Assembly: GCA_000231825.2 (NCBI GenBank)
Contig: JH720327.1
Coordinates: 781,606 to 845,605, forward strand
DNA: 64,000 nucleotides
Source of the DNA: Tetrahymena elliotti 4EA
Taxonomy: Eukaryota; Ciliophora; Oligohymenophorea; Hymenostomatida; Tetrahymenidae
Reading direction: 5' to 3'
Below the pieces are notes generated by a model, which was not told where the DNA came from, did no database searches, and saw only the letters and a list, made by a program, of their open reading frames with translations. Every line of letters starts with the position of its first letter. Position 1 is the stretch's first letter. Positions 1 through 12,610 of the stretch are shown one piece after another. The translations under genes and the position numbers were made by a program.

Positions 1-1041
1 TTATGCATCTTTTTCACCAATATTTTTCCACCTTTTTTGTTTATTGATTAAAAATGAGTTATTCAAATTGAAACAATATTTTTACATGATAAAATCCAAA
101 TTTAGGATTTTATATTTCATATAAAAACTAACAATTTTACGCTAAATCAAAATGAAGATTTAAGTGAGAAGTTAATAAGAACTACTAATATGAAAAATTC
201 GATTCACTTTTTCAAACAATTAAAAAAAGAATTAAGATTATTTTTCAAATTAATTAATGAATGAATCAAATAAATTTAAGTTAGACATTCATTCTTAAAT
301 TGAGGTAAATAAATAAATAATTTTTAAACATTAATTGAGATAGTCAAAATAAAATGTTCATTTGTAGTTAATAAAGCTGTTCCTGGAATTTCAAGTATAA
401 AAACTGGAGTCTAGCCATTCCTTGTGCATTTTTTAATTTTTTATTAAATTGAGAAAAAAGAAACAAATAGAAGCTTTAAATGTTTTTTTCATTCAATAAT
501 GAATGAAAACATTCTTTTTGTTTATTTAGAAAGTTTTCAAAATTCTTAAAAAAAAATTAATTTACTTTAAAAAAAATTTTTTTAATTTCAAAATTTGAAA
601 AATTGCATCGGACATTTAATTTTTTTAAAAAAAACAAATTATGCATCCAAAAATAAAATTTTATTACTTCAATTCAAAAGAAATCATCTTGAATAAATTT
701 TAACTATTTTTATTTAATTTCCTATTTTTTTATGTTTCAAGAAAAATAAAAAAAATTTTTGAATGATTTTAAAAATAATTGGTAGGTTAATAAGATGAAA
801 TCTAAAGCAAATAAATAATTTCCTATTTTGAAAAAAAATAACACCTAATATTGAACATAAATTTTTTAAAAAAATAAAAAGTGATGGATTGTTCAAATAT
901 CAAGTTTATTTTTTAACACAAACTAATTGTTACTGTGATGTTATAAGAACAATACAAATAAATACATAAATTTGTGCTCAAAATCTTTGAAGAAGGCAGT
1001 AAAAGATTTAAAAAACGAAAAAGAAATTCTTTTTGAAGAAA
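1..1041. other. AT-rich flank, no gene seen
   Basis: This stretch lies downstream of the minus-strand leucine-rich-repeat gene and probably includes its 3' untranslated region. It is homopolymer-rich and I see no reading frame with coding character on either strand under the ciliate code. The short frame at 714-896 is Phe/Ile/Lys-rich and has no recognisable features. Confidence 0.6.
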
Positions 1042-2940
1042 TCAAATAAGCATAATTTTATGACTTATCTTGACTAGTTTTTAGTTTTTCCTCCATAATT
1101 CCTTAAAGATTTTTTTTGTGGGGTAATTTTAAATATTTGTGAAATAGAGAACTCTTAGAGATTAAACTTTTGTTATGGAGTTAATTATATTTTATATAAT
1201 ATCTTCACTGTTCATTTAAGCATTCAAAAGTTCTGTAATTGAAAGATAAATATATTGAAGATTAGGTATTTGATGTAAGTTATCATAAACTCCTATTACA
1301 CTTTAGATTTAAACTACTAATGCTAATTTTTTCAAGCTTACTAAACCTCTAAATCCTTAGAGCATCTCAGAAATATTTTCAGCTGGCAAATTTGCATCTC
1401 TTGAATTGAATTGTATACTTTTAATGCTCTCAAGTTTACTAATTTTAATTGCTAATTATGAGTAGCCTTATTTAGTTATTTTATTTCCAAATAAACAGAA
1501 TTCTAATTTTTAAAGATTTTTGAGATCTTCAAATCCAGATGCAAATCCAATAATACCTTCATCATATAATTCTACTTTTTCCATTGAAAAACAAAAAGAT
1601 TTTAAATTTTGTAGGTGTTAAATAGCCTTGCCAAGAGAAACAGCTCCTTCTACTTAAATTTATGACTATTCAGTTATCCTAAACTCAAACTCTTTTAAAT
1701 TAACTAAATTCTTCAAACCTTCTGCTAGTCTTTGAGCTCCATAAGGTAAAAATTAGTTGTTCATCATTACTAAATTTAAATTTTTTAGATTTTATAAATT
1801 TCTTAACCCATCTCCTAATGAAGCTACTCCTTCAGGTCCTATCTCGTTTTTATTAATGCTAATTTTCAATTTCGAAAGATTTATTAAATAGTTTAATGAC
1901 ATTGACAAAGAAGAAAATCCAATTGATGTAATATTATTATTTGCATCTAAGTTTATTGAAAAATTTTACAAATTAGTTAAATTTTTTAAACCTTTTCCAA
2001 AAGCTAAACCTAATGAATGTCCTATGTTTTTAAACTTTAAATAAACAAAAAGATTTTTTAAAGAAACCAGATTTTCTAAACATTCTCCTAAGAAATTTGC
2101 AAACTCGCTACCTATATTATCTTCATATAAACTCAAGCCAAGAGTTGAAAGATTTTTCAAAAATTTAATTGAATTAACTAATTCAATAAGACCTTTAGTT
2201 TAAACATTATTATTCTAAATATTTATTCTAAGTTGTTACAAATTTTATAGCTTTTGAATACTTTTAGATATTACTAAAAGTCCAGCTTCTTAAATTTTAT
2301 TATCATTACCTATTGTTAATGTTAAATCTTTAATTTAGGGAATATTTGAAAGCAATCTAGCAAGATCAATAGCTGTTTCCTAACATAATTTGTTGTTGAT
2401 ATTTAAATTTAATTTTTTCAATTTGGTTAAATTTTAAATGCCATTTGCAATCAATTCTAAACTATTTTTATTCATTTAAGAGCTACAGATAAAAATATCT
2501 AATTCTTCTAAATTGATTTGGTTGTTAAATAATGTTCTTATTATACTTTCATATTCTATCTAAGGTACCATGCAAAATTATATAGTAATGGAGAAACTCT
2601 TTAAGTTTTTAAACAAAAGTAAAAGTTGTTCAAGAATAAAATAAGTCGATTATTTAACAGAATTACTAAGATATATACTAAAATCAGAGATCTAGTTAAA
2701 TTACTAAAATACCTCTGCAAATTCAATTTAATCTTCAATTTCCACATCAAAAAAATAAATCAATAATTTCTCAGTCTTGTTAATTAAAGAAAACATCTAT
2801 TCATAAGGAATGTCTTTTTTAACCCTCTCAAAAATTTAAAGAGATATCTCCTAACATTAACCCAAATAATTAGAATATACACTTAATTTTTTATTTGGTA
2901 GGTATTCAACCAAATCATAAAGAGATATTTATCTGTTCAT
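1042..2940 (-). CDS. Leucine-rich-repeat protein
   Basis: A single uninterrupted frame of 633 codons (632 residues) from ATG at 2940 to TGA at 1042-1044, with TAA/TAG read as Gln. The first ~150 residues are an alpha-helical, repeat-free region starting MNRQISLYDLVEYLPN. From about residue 140 there are repeated leucine-rich units of the form L..L.L.....I...G...L...L..L..L, typical of the RNI-like (ribonuclease-inhibitor type) repeats common in ciliates. Such repeats form a curved solenoid for protein binding; no partner can be named. Upstream the frame stays open to 3000, where there is a TAG acceptor. A 20-codon exon at 3101-3160 (MDTDRLFYKDKK...) joined across a 100-nt intron (3001-3100, GTAGAG...TTTTTAG) keeps phase, so the true start may be 3160. 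I kept 2940 because the intervening sequence is Lys-rich and of low information. The reading frame and repeat class are seen; the partner and role are unknown. Confidence 0.8.
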
Positions 2941-4167
2941 TTTTATTCCTTTTTTTTAAGGGATTCTTTTTTTATTTTTGAATATGTAATTTTTCGCTTT
3001 CTAAAAATTATTTAATTTTTAATAATCTTTTTATTCTTAAGAAATAAAATACCCGGTTTCTTTCTATTTATCAGAATTCATAAAAATAGTCACTCTCTAC
3101 ATTATTAAAAGCTTTAATTTTGTCTTTCTTGTCCTTATAAAATAATCTATCCGTATCCATAGTATTAACTTTTATTATGTTTTTTAATGTTTATTTTTAA
3201 TTTCAAGTCATGTTTGTTTGTTTGTTAAAATAAAATTCTTATTTTTTAATGAAATATTTTAAATTTAAATTATAAATAAATATTTCTTCTTATTTTATTT
3301 GAGCTTTATAATTGATTTTTAAGATAATTTTGAGACAAAATAAATCTTTTAAATTGATAAAAGAATTTAATAACTTTATTCTATTTGAAATTTTGTTGAT
3401 TAATTAGAGTGTAATTTTATTTTTTTTAAATTTAACTCAGTGTAACAATTCACATTCACATAACAGCTTAATAAAAATGTATTATTTTTCATTGAATTTC
3501 AAATATTTTTAAATGAATGAATTAAAAATTGAAAACCAGAATTATTGTAGATTTTAATTTCTATATTTTCTAAACAAAAGATTATTTTATGACTGTTTAT
3601 TTTTGTATCTGCTGACGGCTTTAATTAAATAATTAATATCTTTTATGATCAATAATTTTTTATAACTTTTACCAGTTTTTGATTAGATAAACTAAATAAT
3701 TGATTTATTTTGATTGAGATTCTGAATAAAAGATGGTATTTAGCTTAAAATAATAAGAATAAGAATACAATTTTGGATATTCTAATTTATACAAAAGTTT
3801 AAACGATGCAGCAAATGTTATGTATGATAACTTTTTTAAATTTAGTTGATATTTTTCAAAATAAAAACATTAAGATTTGTTTCAAATATTGAAAACTTTA
3901 AACGACTTTTAGTTTTATTTTTTAAAATTTAATCGAAGAAACATTGAAAAAACAAGCAAACAAACAATATTTTAAATATTTTTTTAAGAAATAAATATTT
4001 AAGAAACTCTCAAATAATTAATAACAAACAAATAATCAATCAATCAATTTATATATTAATCAATCAATAACAATAATAATAATAAAGTTTAGCGCCTTTT
4101 AAGTGAAATATTTTTAGTAGATTTATTGATAATTTTAAATAAACAGCATAGACATAACATATTTATA
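2941..4167. promoter_or_regulatory. Divergent intergenic region
   Basis: Head-to-head spacer between the minus-strand leucine-rich gene and the plus-strand kinesin-like gene, so it should hold both promoters. It may contain a first exon of the minus gene at 3101-3160. The last 200 bases before 4168 carry runs of caat and aataat repeats. No defined promoter element can be identified. Confidence 0.4.
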
Positions 4168-7100
4168 ATGGATATTTAACAACAGAGTGGTGGTGGTTGT
4201 AATATACAGTTTATTGCCAAAATTTAAGAAAAGCTTGCAACAAAAAAATCTCCCATTAAAAAAAAGAAATCTACAAACAGCTTAAAAAGTAAGAGTGTAA
4301 GTAAAACTCCTTCTCGCTCTAGATCTAAATCTAAAGATAAAAAGACTTCTTCTACATCTAAAAGCTCTCTATTACCAAAAGCAAATGGAAACATAATTTA
4401 AATTGGCAAAAAGCTGTCAAAAGGCTAAGAGTCATTTTGCTTTGATAAAGTTTTTGAAAAAAGCTAATCGTAAATAGATTTCACATGAAAATTGAATTAA
4501 AGCATAATTAATAATTAAATAAAAAGGATTTAAGAAATGTACAAAGCAGTATTTTAGCCTTTAGTCCATCAATTTGTCTTTGAAAATAAAAATGTCACTA
4601 TAATTCATAATGGAAACTAGAAGTAAGTCTTTATTAAACCCATCAAAGGCCAATTTATTAAAGATTATTTATGAATAAATATAGGAGTAAGTAACATTTA
4701 TGGATAAATGATGTTAATTAAGTTGATGAAGGACTTTATGGAAAACTTGTTGATTATATTTTCGATTAAATCACCTTAAAAAATTTACAAAATGGAGATG
4801 GGTAAAACTTATTTCATTTCAAATAGAGATTCATGACAATATCACGAAAATTTAAATCCAATTTTCAAGATATTTTCTTAACAAAAATAGTCTATCAATT
4901 ATTATCTCTTTGTAATAATAGTTAAAAGATTCAAATAAACAAATAGATTTTAGATATTTATGATCAATGAATGCTAGTTTAATTGTTTTTTTATTATAAA
5001 TATAGGTAATTGATAACAGTTAAGATGAGCTTTTTCGAAGTGACAAATTTTCAAGAAAATATAATTGACTTTTTAAATGATCAATCACCATATTAGAATA
5101 TGGAAAGCATGATAGTTTCAAGGGAGATTTTTGATTTAGATGATTTCTTGGAGATAATTTAATACATTTAAGAGAATAATCTATTTAGTATCACTGAAAA
5201 GCAGGTAGATATTTATTTTTATTTGCTTTTTTTAAATTAACTTTTATATTCTTTAAAGGGGAGAACTTAAATTTGCAAGATAAGACTTCAGGGTGTTAAC
5301 TGCAACAGTGAAATGAATTTCATCAATCTTGAAGAAATTGATTACATGAGCAAAGAAAATGAGGAATATTATTGTGGGTTTTTTAAAGAAATAAAAGATA
5401 CATATATAACATAAGGAATTATCTAAAGTAAGAACACTAAATTTTATAATTTTAGCAGAATGACTTAGCTTTTACAATCTGCTTTCAATCAAAATTCTGC
5501 TCTTGTTGTATTATCTTCTTTTCTTTCTGACTCTACTTAGCATTTAGGAAATTTATAGGGATTGAAAGTAAATATTTATATTATGAATGTGTTTTTATTT
5601 CATTTATTGAATTAATTTAAAGCTTGCAAAGAGGTTCCAAAATATATTTAAATATGAAGATGATTCTGCTTTTTAAACAAAGCAAACATCTGCTTTGACT
5701 ACAAATTATAACACAAACGATCTTAATTTAAGTAATTAGTAAGGAATGACATTGAATAATCCATTTATTTAAGGATATCAATAAGATTCTGCTGTTAAGA
5801 ATATTTATGGCAGCAACAATTAATCAAGTCCAGCTAAATATAATTTGTTTAGTAATTAGAATTCTAATTTCTAATCTATCAATCCTTATGAAGAGCAATC
5901 TTATCCAGTCTTTGGTTAAACCCATCGTAGATCAAAGAGCAGTTTGCAATTCGCAGATGCTGACAAAAATATTCTTAATAATAATAGCTTATTTAATAGC
6001 TACTAACTTAAAAATCCTTAAATTGAATAAATTAATTAAGAAATAGACATAGTAAATTAATCAATTTAAAATCCTCCTATAGCTTAATCAGCAGTCTTCA
6101 CTAAATGGATTAAAAGTAAAGCTGAATTTATAGAGAATATCCTAACTAATATTTGTCAAAATAAAAAAATTGATGGAGATAACAAAAATTTGCTTTTAGA
6201 CAAAGTTCTCAATTTGAAATCTCAACTTTAAAATTTGAATGAAAGTAAAAATTTTCCTATTAAATTTTTCATTACAATTTCAATTTTTTTAGATTAAAAT
6301 TCTAGTCCAAGAAGTCTACCAGAGAGATTTGTTACAGATCACATTAAAAAAAGAACATCAAGCTCACCAGATTTAAAGTAGCCTAGAAATGATAATTTAT
6401 TTGAGTATTTTGAGACACCAAGATTTGAATTAGAGGGAAGAAAGAGAATGAATTATGGGAAAAGAGTTTCTCTTACAAACAGTGATTAAAAGGTTATGTC
6501 AGGAAACACTTCAGTAAAATATTTAGAAAAGTTTTTCATTTATTTATTATATTCATTTTTAGATTAAAAGTGTCATTAAGAGTCCTTCAAGTAAAAACAC
6601 AAGCACACCAACATAATAAATGGCATTAAATTAATTTTAGAAATACCCTGAATATTCTAATTATTACAATAATAACATGAAGCCTGTTTATGGTAATATT
6701 AGAGAAAGTGAAGACGAAAAGAGTGATAGTATTGATGAGCATGATTATATGAAAGCAATGAAGAAAAAATAATAACAAAAAACAATTAATTTTAAAGGAG
6801 CCAGAAAATCTGCTGACAAGTCAGCATCTAATCCCATAACACAAAGAAAAAGCTCTTTGTCAAAAGGAATTAAAAGAAAAAAAAGTACTAGCTAAAATAA
6901 AGATGATAATTATATCTAAGTTAATATGTCAACTTTATCTAAAAAATCCACTCAATCTCGCAAATCAATTCTTTCTAAAAAATCTGTCAATTCTTAAAAA
7001 TCAGCTAAATCTGCTTTCTCTTCTAAATCATAAAATTCTAAAAAATCAGTGAACTCCAAAGCTTCTAAGAAAAGTGCAACATCAAGTGCTTCTAAGCCAA

Positions 7101-9836
7101 AGAAAGCTTAAAGCAGCAGTTCTCAATTTAATTAAGCTGGTACAAGGAAATCATCATCAAATATTCAAGGTGGTAAGAATATTGTGTCCAAAAGAAGTTC
7201 ACTTAACATTTTAGGTTAAAATAGATAATCTCAGCTTAAAATAGTTAAATCTCCGAAATCTTTAAATAGGTCTAGGTCATCAGCATAAGGAGATTCAACG
7301 TAAACCAATAATTAATTTTAAAGCTTAACAAATTTTTTTTTTTTAAATTAGGAGGAATTATAAAGAAGTGAAAGACAATTTGTTGAAGGAATTAGATTTT
7401 AAAATACTTAAAACTGAGAATTCACCTAGTATTTCACATAGTAGAAAGACTAGTTTAAGTAAATCTCCAAAATATACTCCAAGATAGCTCAATGTACCAG
7501 TTTTGAGAGGTAGGTCATTATCAAGGGATTTTAATACATAATCATTGAATGAAAGTTAGAATTAGAGCTACTAAAATATAGCTGCTACTCCATTAGATGG
7601 AATGCAATAGAATTTTTAGAATTTTAAGATAAAAGATCATTTGAAGCTTTAAAACAATAATTTGATGGGAAATATGAGCAATTCAAACGGTGGTTAGAAT
7701 ACTGGAAATTTCAGTCAAGCAGTCAGTGCTACAAATTTATTAAGCAATAGAAACAATATAAATAATATCTTTTCTGCGCAATAAAGTACTCAGGCTTAAA
7801 TTAGATAAAATATAAAAGAACATTTAAAAACATTTAGAGATCTTGTTGAATCAAGTTCTGAAGAATCTGATTACGATCTCTTTTAACAAATTAATAGTAT
7901 CCAACCAAGTATGCCTTTAAGGAAGTCTTTTAAATTTTAATCAAAAGTCAAACAATTTGATTTAAGTTTTGAAGCAGAAAAGAAATTCTTTATCGAATAA
8001 TAAGGCAAAGAAAATCAAACGGACCTTATCAAAAACTACCACAAGCTTCTACTCAAGTAAGCTAATTAAAAAAAATTAATATTTTTAATCTAATTTTCCT
8101 TAAAATATTTAGGTCATATGATATATAGAAGTTACTGGAAGAACAAGTATTGATAAATGAAGAATTACAGAAAGAAGTATTTGCATAGGAGGAGAAGTTT
8201 AACATTTTGTAGAGAAAACACATCAAGAAGAAAAGAGAAAAATAACTTATTAAGAAAGAAATGAATGATAAATTAATTGAATTTGAAAAAATGGATCAAC
8301 GTGATAGTTAAAGCAGATAACAATTACAATAATAAAACTAAAAAATGTAAAATTTATAAATATAAAATGAGCAACAAGATAAAATTATAAGAAATCTTGA
8401 ATCATAAATCTAAGAAATAAAAGATTCTTATGAAAGCAGGGTTACCGAAATAGAAGAATAAAACGATAACAAAAAAGTTTAAATTGAAAAATTGAATGAC
8501 ATCATCAAAAGAAATTAACAGAGTGAAATGGATTTAAGGTCGTAAATTAATACTAAATCCCAGCAATTTGATAACGACATCAAGTAATTCAAATATTAAT
8601 TGAAATTCATATTGAAATTTATATTAATTATTTTTAATTAAATAAATATTTATTAAAAGAGTTAAAAGAGAAGAATTCGAGAGATAATTAGCACTGAATT
8701 AGTTAGCAATTAAACAAGTCCAGGCTTCTAAATCTATAGAAATTCAATCATATGAAAAAAAATTAGCAGAAGCTGTTTAAGAAGTTGATCTTCTTAAATC
8801 TTAGCTATCTCAAATGAAGTAAAAGTTTGATTCAAGTGTATAGATCTAAAAGAAAAGCTAGGAGACACTGAACAGTTTTAGAAAGCAAATAGCTGAATAA
8901 AATGACAGAATTGAAGAATTGGAAAGTGAAAACAAGCAACTCAAAACAGATAAAACTATTTTGCAACATAAAAATTCTTCAATTATTTAATAAAATATTT
9001 CTTAATAAGTAAATTTTATGATTTAAAGTAAAATATATGATGATAATGTTCTTCTTAAAAAAAGATTTAAAGTGATAGAAATATCAAATAGATTGAATAG
9101 AGTTTGCTTTATTATAAGACAAAATAAAGTTAGACACCAAGGGAATACACCTAACCAAATAGCTATGGTTTAACTGCTGAGTAAATGGGAATAAAACTTC
9201 AAACACCATAGCATAGCTCGCTTTAAAAAAGTCTCTAAAACTTAACCACTATCCCAACTTCTTACTAGAACATGAATTTAAGTAACATGCCTTTGCAGAC
9301 TCATCCATAGCAAGGTCTAATGACTCAGTATGGGTTTTTGAATAGTTCATCTCATATCTAAAATAACAATAACTAAAATATTTCTGTTTCACAATATGAA
9401 GCTGCTAACAGCTACAGAGATAATAAATCAGAGAGAAATAGTAATAGTCCACAATTAGTTTCATAAATAGCCATTTCAGAAAAGCCAGTTCAATAAGCAC
9501 CTTCTTAAAAAATAGATCTTAATAATTTGATAAATACTTCGAATTCTACAAAAATATCTAAAAAAAGTAAAGACGGAAGCAAGACAAAGAGAATAGTCAG
9601 AGAACCTAAAGAAGTAGCTTCAGATCAGCAACAATTAATATCAACACAAAGAGGAAATAAAAAATCACAATCTCTTTCAAAACCAATGGGGCAGCAAACT
9701 GCCAGAATTACAGTAGCAATACCTGCAGATTAGGTAAATAGATTTTTACTAATTAGTTACCTTAAAATAGCTAAACTATTATTAAATAAAATTCATACTA
9801 TTTTATTAAAAAATATAGAAACAAAAAAAGAAGTGA
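4168..9836 (+). CDS. Kinesin-like protein with degenerate motor domain
   Basis: Thirteen predicted exons give 1604 residues: 4168-4469, 4527-4622, 4685-4801, 5006-5204, 5259-5567, 5623-6244, 6293-6513, 6563-7299, 7352-8056, 8113-8583, 8660-9008, 9065-9733 and 9819-9836; every junction keeps phase. After a Ser/Lys-rich basic leader, residues ~75-345 follow the order of a kinesin motor: F.FDKVF, then PLV..FV, NVTIIHNGNQKSK at the P-loop, GLYGKLVDYIFDQI, VKMSFFEVTNFQENIIDFL, and KFYNFSRMTQLLQSAFNQNSA matching the R.SKLTRLLQ helix. The P-loop GQTGSGKT is replaced by GNQKSKQH, and switch II DLAGSE by NLEEID, so ATP hydrolysis looks impossible. The middle is Ser/Lys/Asn-rich and probably disordered; ~1200-1400 is coiled coil. 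Family membership rests on motif order. It may act as a non-motor microtubule or kinesin-partner subunit, as known for non-catalytic kinesin-14 relatives; that role is inference. Confidence 0.75.
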
Positions 9837-10721
9837 GCAAATTAGGGTTAGTTAGTTAGTTAGTTTAATCATAGTTTTATCTAATAAACTAAGTTACGAA
9901 CCTAAAAGAAAAGAACAATTTCACTTAAAACCAAAATTAAAGCAGCTTAATAATATTTTCTTAACTTAATATTGGAATATTTTTGTAAGTAAAAAGCTAT
10001 ATTTTAATCTATCTTTTGATGTATATTATTTTATGTTAAGTAGAGTCAATTCTAAAATCACTCTCATTCATAATTTTCTTTTTATTAATTTGGTAGTTTA
10101 TTTTAATAACCTTTCTATGCAAAAATCAGGAGAAGAAAATTTTCTTGTTTCCCTTCTTTCCTTTAATAATTAATGCGAATCTTTTATTTTTTAGCAATTT
10201 GTCTTTCAAAATTTTTTTGTTTAAATTAAATCTATGTTTTTGCCTTAAAATTTTCCTAAAAGTTAGGGAGTACCTAATTTAGTAAGATTTTAGCGTATAT
10301 TAAATTTTTATAAATAAAAGCATTTAGATTTCAGATTTAAATTAACACAGATTGAAAATAAATTTAATTTGTGTGGTATTTTTTTTAATTCGACCTTATT
10401 TTGGTAGTGAATGTCAAATGAAATATTTGAAAAAACAAAATTTAAAAACAAAGGTCATCTCCCGAAATAACTCTAAAGCAGCTAAGAAAAATTTAAGTGA
10501 AAAAAGTAAAGAATAATTCTTATTGAACCAACAATAAATAATTCATTTTTGAATAGAAAAAGCAATACCTGGTTGACTATTTATGAATTACCAAATAATA
10601 CTGTAAGTAATAATGAGTCTAGTGATACATTACTTATAAAAAATATTTATATAAAATAAATTAAGAAAACTAAAATAATACTATAATATATAATCTCTTT
10701 AAATATTTATTAATCACCAAA
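9837..10721. other. Intergenic, no gene seen
   Basis: Downstream of the kinesin-like gene. The frame stays free of TGA for long distances simply because TGA is rare here, but the composition turns non-coding after the predicted TGA at 9834-9836. A single telomere-like attagggttag occurs near 9841 and is not an array. Nothing else supportable. Confidence 0.5.
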
Positions 10722-11597
10722 ATGAATAAAAAAATATTTTTTATACTCATTATATTTCTATTCTAGCTTACTAATATTTTATGCATTTGCTCTGATGGTA
10801 ATTTAGAGTGTTAGGATGATAGCGGGATATGTGAGTTTAAATGTTGGTAAGCTAAAATTTGCACATCTCCTGATGATTGCAAATAAAAGTGCTGTAATAA
10901 TTAGGTATGTGCAAATTTTAATTCTTGCTACGATAAAAAAAATTCTGAAAACAATACTGATGAAAAGATACCATATGAAGAAAATTCAGATAAGGGTGGT
11001 AATGTGGATATGCCCAATTATTAAAAAATAACTATCATTATTGTTGCCATAATTTCAGGTTTTATTATTATTTTTGGTGTAAGGTGTTTGTTCAAGTGTA
11101 AAAAACAAGGAAAATAATAATAAAACTAAGACTAGTAATAAAATTAAAACATAGACTAGTAATAACAATAAGAAATAGACTTGGAATCAAGTAAAGCTGA
11201 GAAATAGATACCAGAAGTTCAAGACTCTACCTCAATTTAAAAATTTCGGCTTCATAATACAACTGGGAATCCTATGTAAATAAATTAACCATTTAATTAA
11301 TTTAAAAGGTTTAAAAGGCCAGTTCCGCCTCAGTTTGAATAAAAAATTTAACAATAAAATCAATCAGCGTAACATAGTTTAAATATTTGCTAATAACCTA
11401 TAATAGGTATGGCAATAGAAGATTATCCTGCAGTACCTGCAATAGCGGTAGTAGATAATGAAGTATAAATTTTATAAATAAAAAATTTTAAATTAAAATA
11501 AGCTACTCCTATCCCACTAATTTACAAGGCTAATCTTAATATTGACTCAGCAAAAAACCTTTAATTAAATTCAAATAACAACAATGCCTTTATTTGA
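10722..11597 (+). CDS. Cys-rich single-pass membrane protein
   Basis: Intronless 291-residue protein from ATG 10722 to TGA 11595-11597. Residues 1-25 form a signal peptide (basic start, then IFFILIIFLFQL). The lumenal or extracellular part, ~25-75, holds about ten cysteines in closely spaced pairs (C.C, C.FKC, KCC, QVC), which suggests a small disulfide-bonded module. An acidic linker follows, then a transmembrane segment around residues 105-125 (ITIIIVAIISGFIIIFGV) and a KCKKQ stop-transfer sequence. The cytoplasmic tail is Gln-rich and ends in a Pro/Ala/Ile stretch. Topology type I is therefore expected. The N-terminal Cys spacing loosely recalls the start of the giant membrane protein at 34768, but no family can be assigned. 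Function unknown. Confidence 0.75.
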
Positions 11598-12181
11598 TAC
11601 CAAATTTTGTATATAAATGTCTTCTATCTAACCTTAATAAGAATAATAATTAATTATATCTTTAACATAAATGTTTATATTAATGCCGAATCTTGATCAA
11701 AACATAAAAAACCTAAAAATCTCTTAAAAATTGAATTATTTTTTAATTAAATAGATCTCATATATTTTTAGGTTCATTAAGATTTTTAAAAAGAAAAATG
11801 TAACACTAATATTTAATTTAGAAAGCATATTTTTATTTTAAGGTAAGATCATTATGAAATTTTCTTTTCAAAATTACACTTGACTTAAAATATTTTTTTT
11901 AAAAATTCAAATGCTCTTAATTACATATTTTAGCAAATCCCTTAAACTGAAAATAAATAACTATATTAAAATTAACTTATTAAATCTTATTATTACTAAT
12001 TTAAATGCCTATACTTTTCTAGCCTGAAATCAATTTCTTTAATTGAAATAACTTTTTTGTGAGGCATAAAAAATTAGCATTTTAAAAATATCAATAAAAA
12101 TTATGAATTAATAAGATATAAAACGATTAGATTTCTTAAAATAAAAAATCCCCGAAAAAGAAAAGTAAAACCAAAATAATA
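11598..12181. other. Intergenic, no gene seen
   Basis: AT-rich sequence between the membrane-protein gene and the assembly gap. No coding frame or structured element is visible. Confidence 0.5.
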
Positions 12182-12353
12182 NNNNNNNNNNNNNNNNNNN
12201 NNNNNNNNNNNNNNNNNNNNNNNNNNNNNNNNNNNNNNNNNNNNNNNNNNNNNNNNNNNNNNNNNNNNNNNNNNNNNNNNNNNNNNNNNNNNNNNNNNNN
12301 NNNNNNNNNNNNNNNNNNNNNNNNNNNNNNNNNNNNNNNNNNNNNNNNNNNNN
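12182..12353. other. Assembly gap (run of N)
   Basis: 172 undetermined bases. Neither flank carries an open coding frame, so the gap most likely interrupts intergenic DNA downstream of two convergent genes, but a small gene inside it cannot be excluded. Confidence 0.99.
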
Positions 12354-12610
12354 TTAGGTTATTCTACTAACAAATAAATAAATTAATTGTATTCTCGATC
12401 TTACTGTAAAAATATTTAAATATGTGAAGAGCTTGAAATTATTTAAATTATATCTACAAAAAGTTAAAATATTTTTAATTCTACTTACTATTTAAAAATA
12501 GAAAAAGAAAATTAGGAAAAGAAAATTAATTTTTTGGGTTATTCAGCTTTTATTTAAAAATTTTAATTTAAATCATTTTATTCTTTTTTATTTGTGGTTT
12601 TTATTATTTA

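Noticed and set aside
4168..9836. Reading this region as a broken pseudogene with many in-frame stops
   Set aside because: All TAA/TAG are Gln and every frame change coincides with a GT...AG intron that keeps phase.
9838..9870. Telomere-like attagggttagttag
   Set aside because: Only one GGGTTA unit; not an array, so not a chromosome end.
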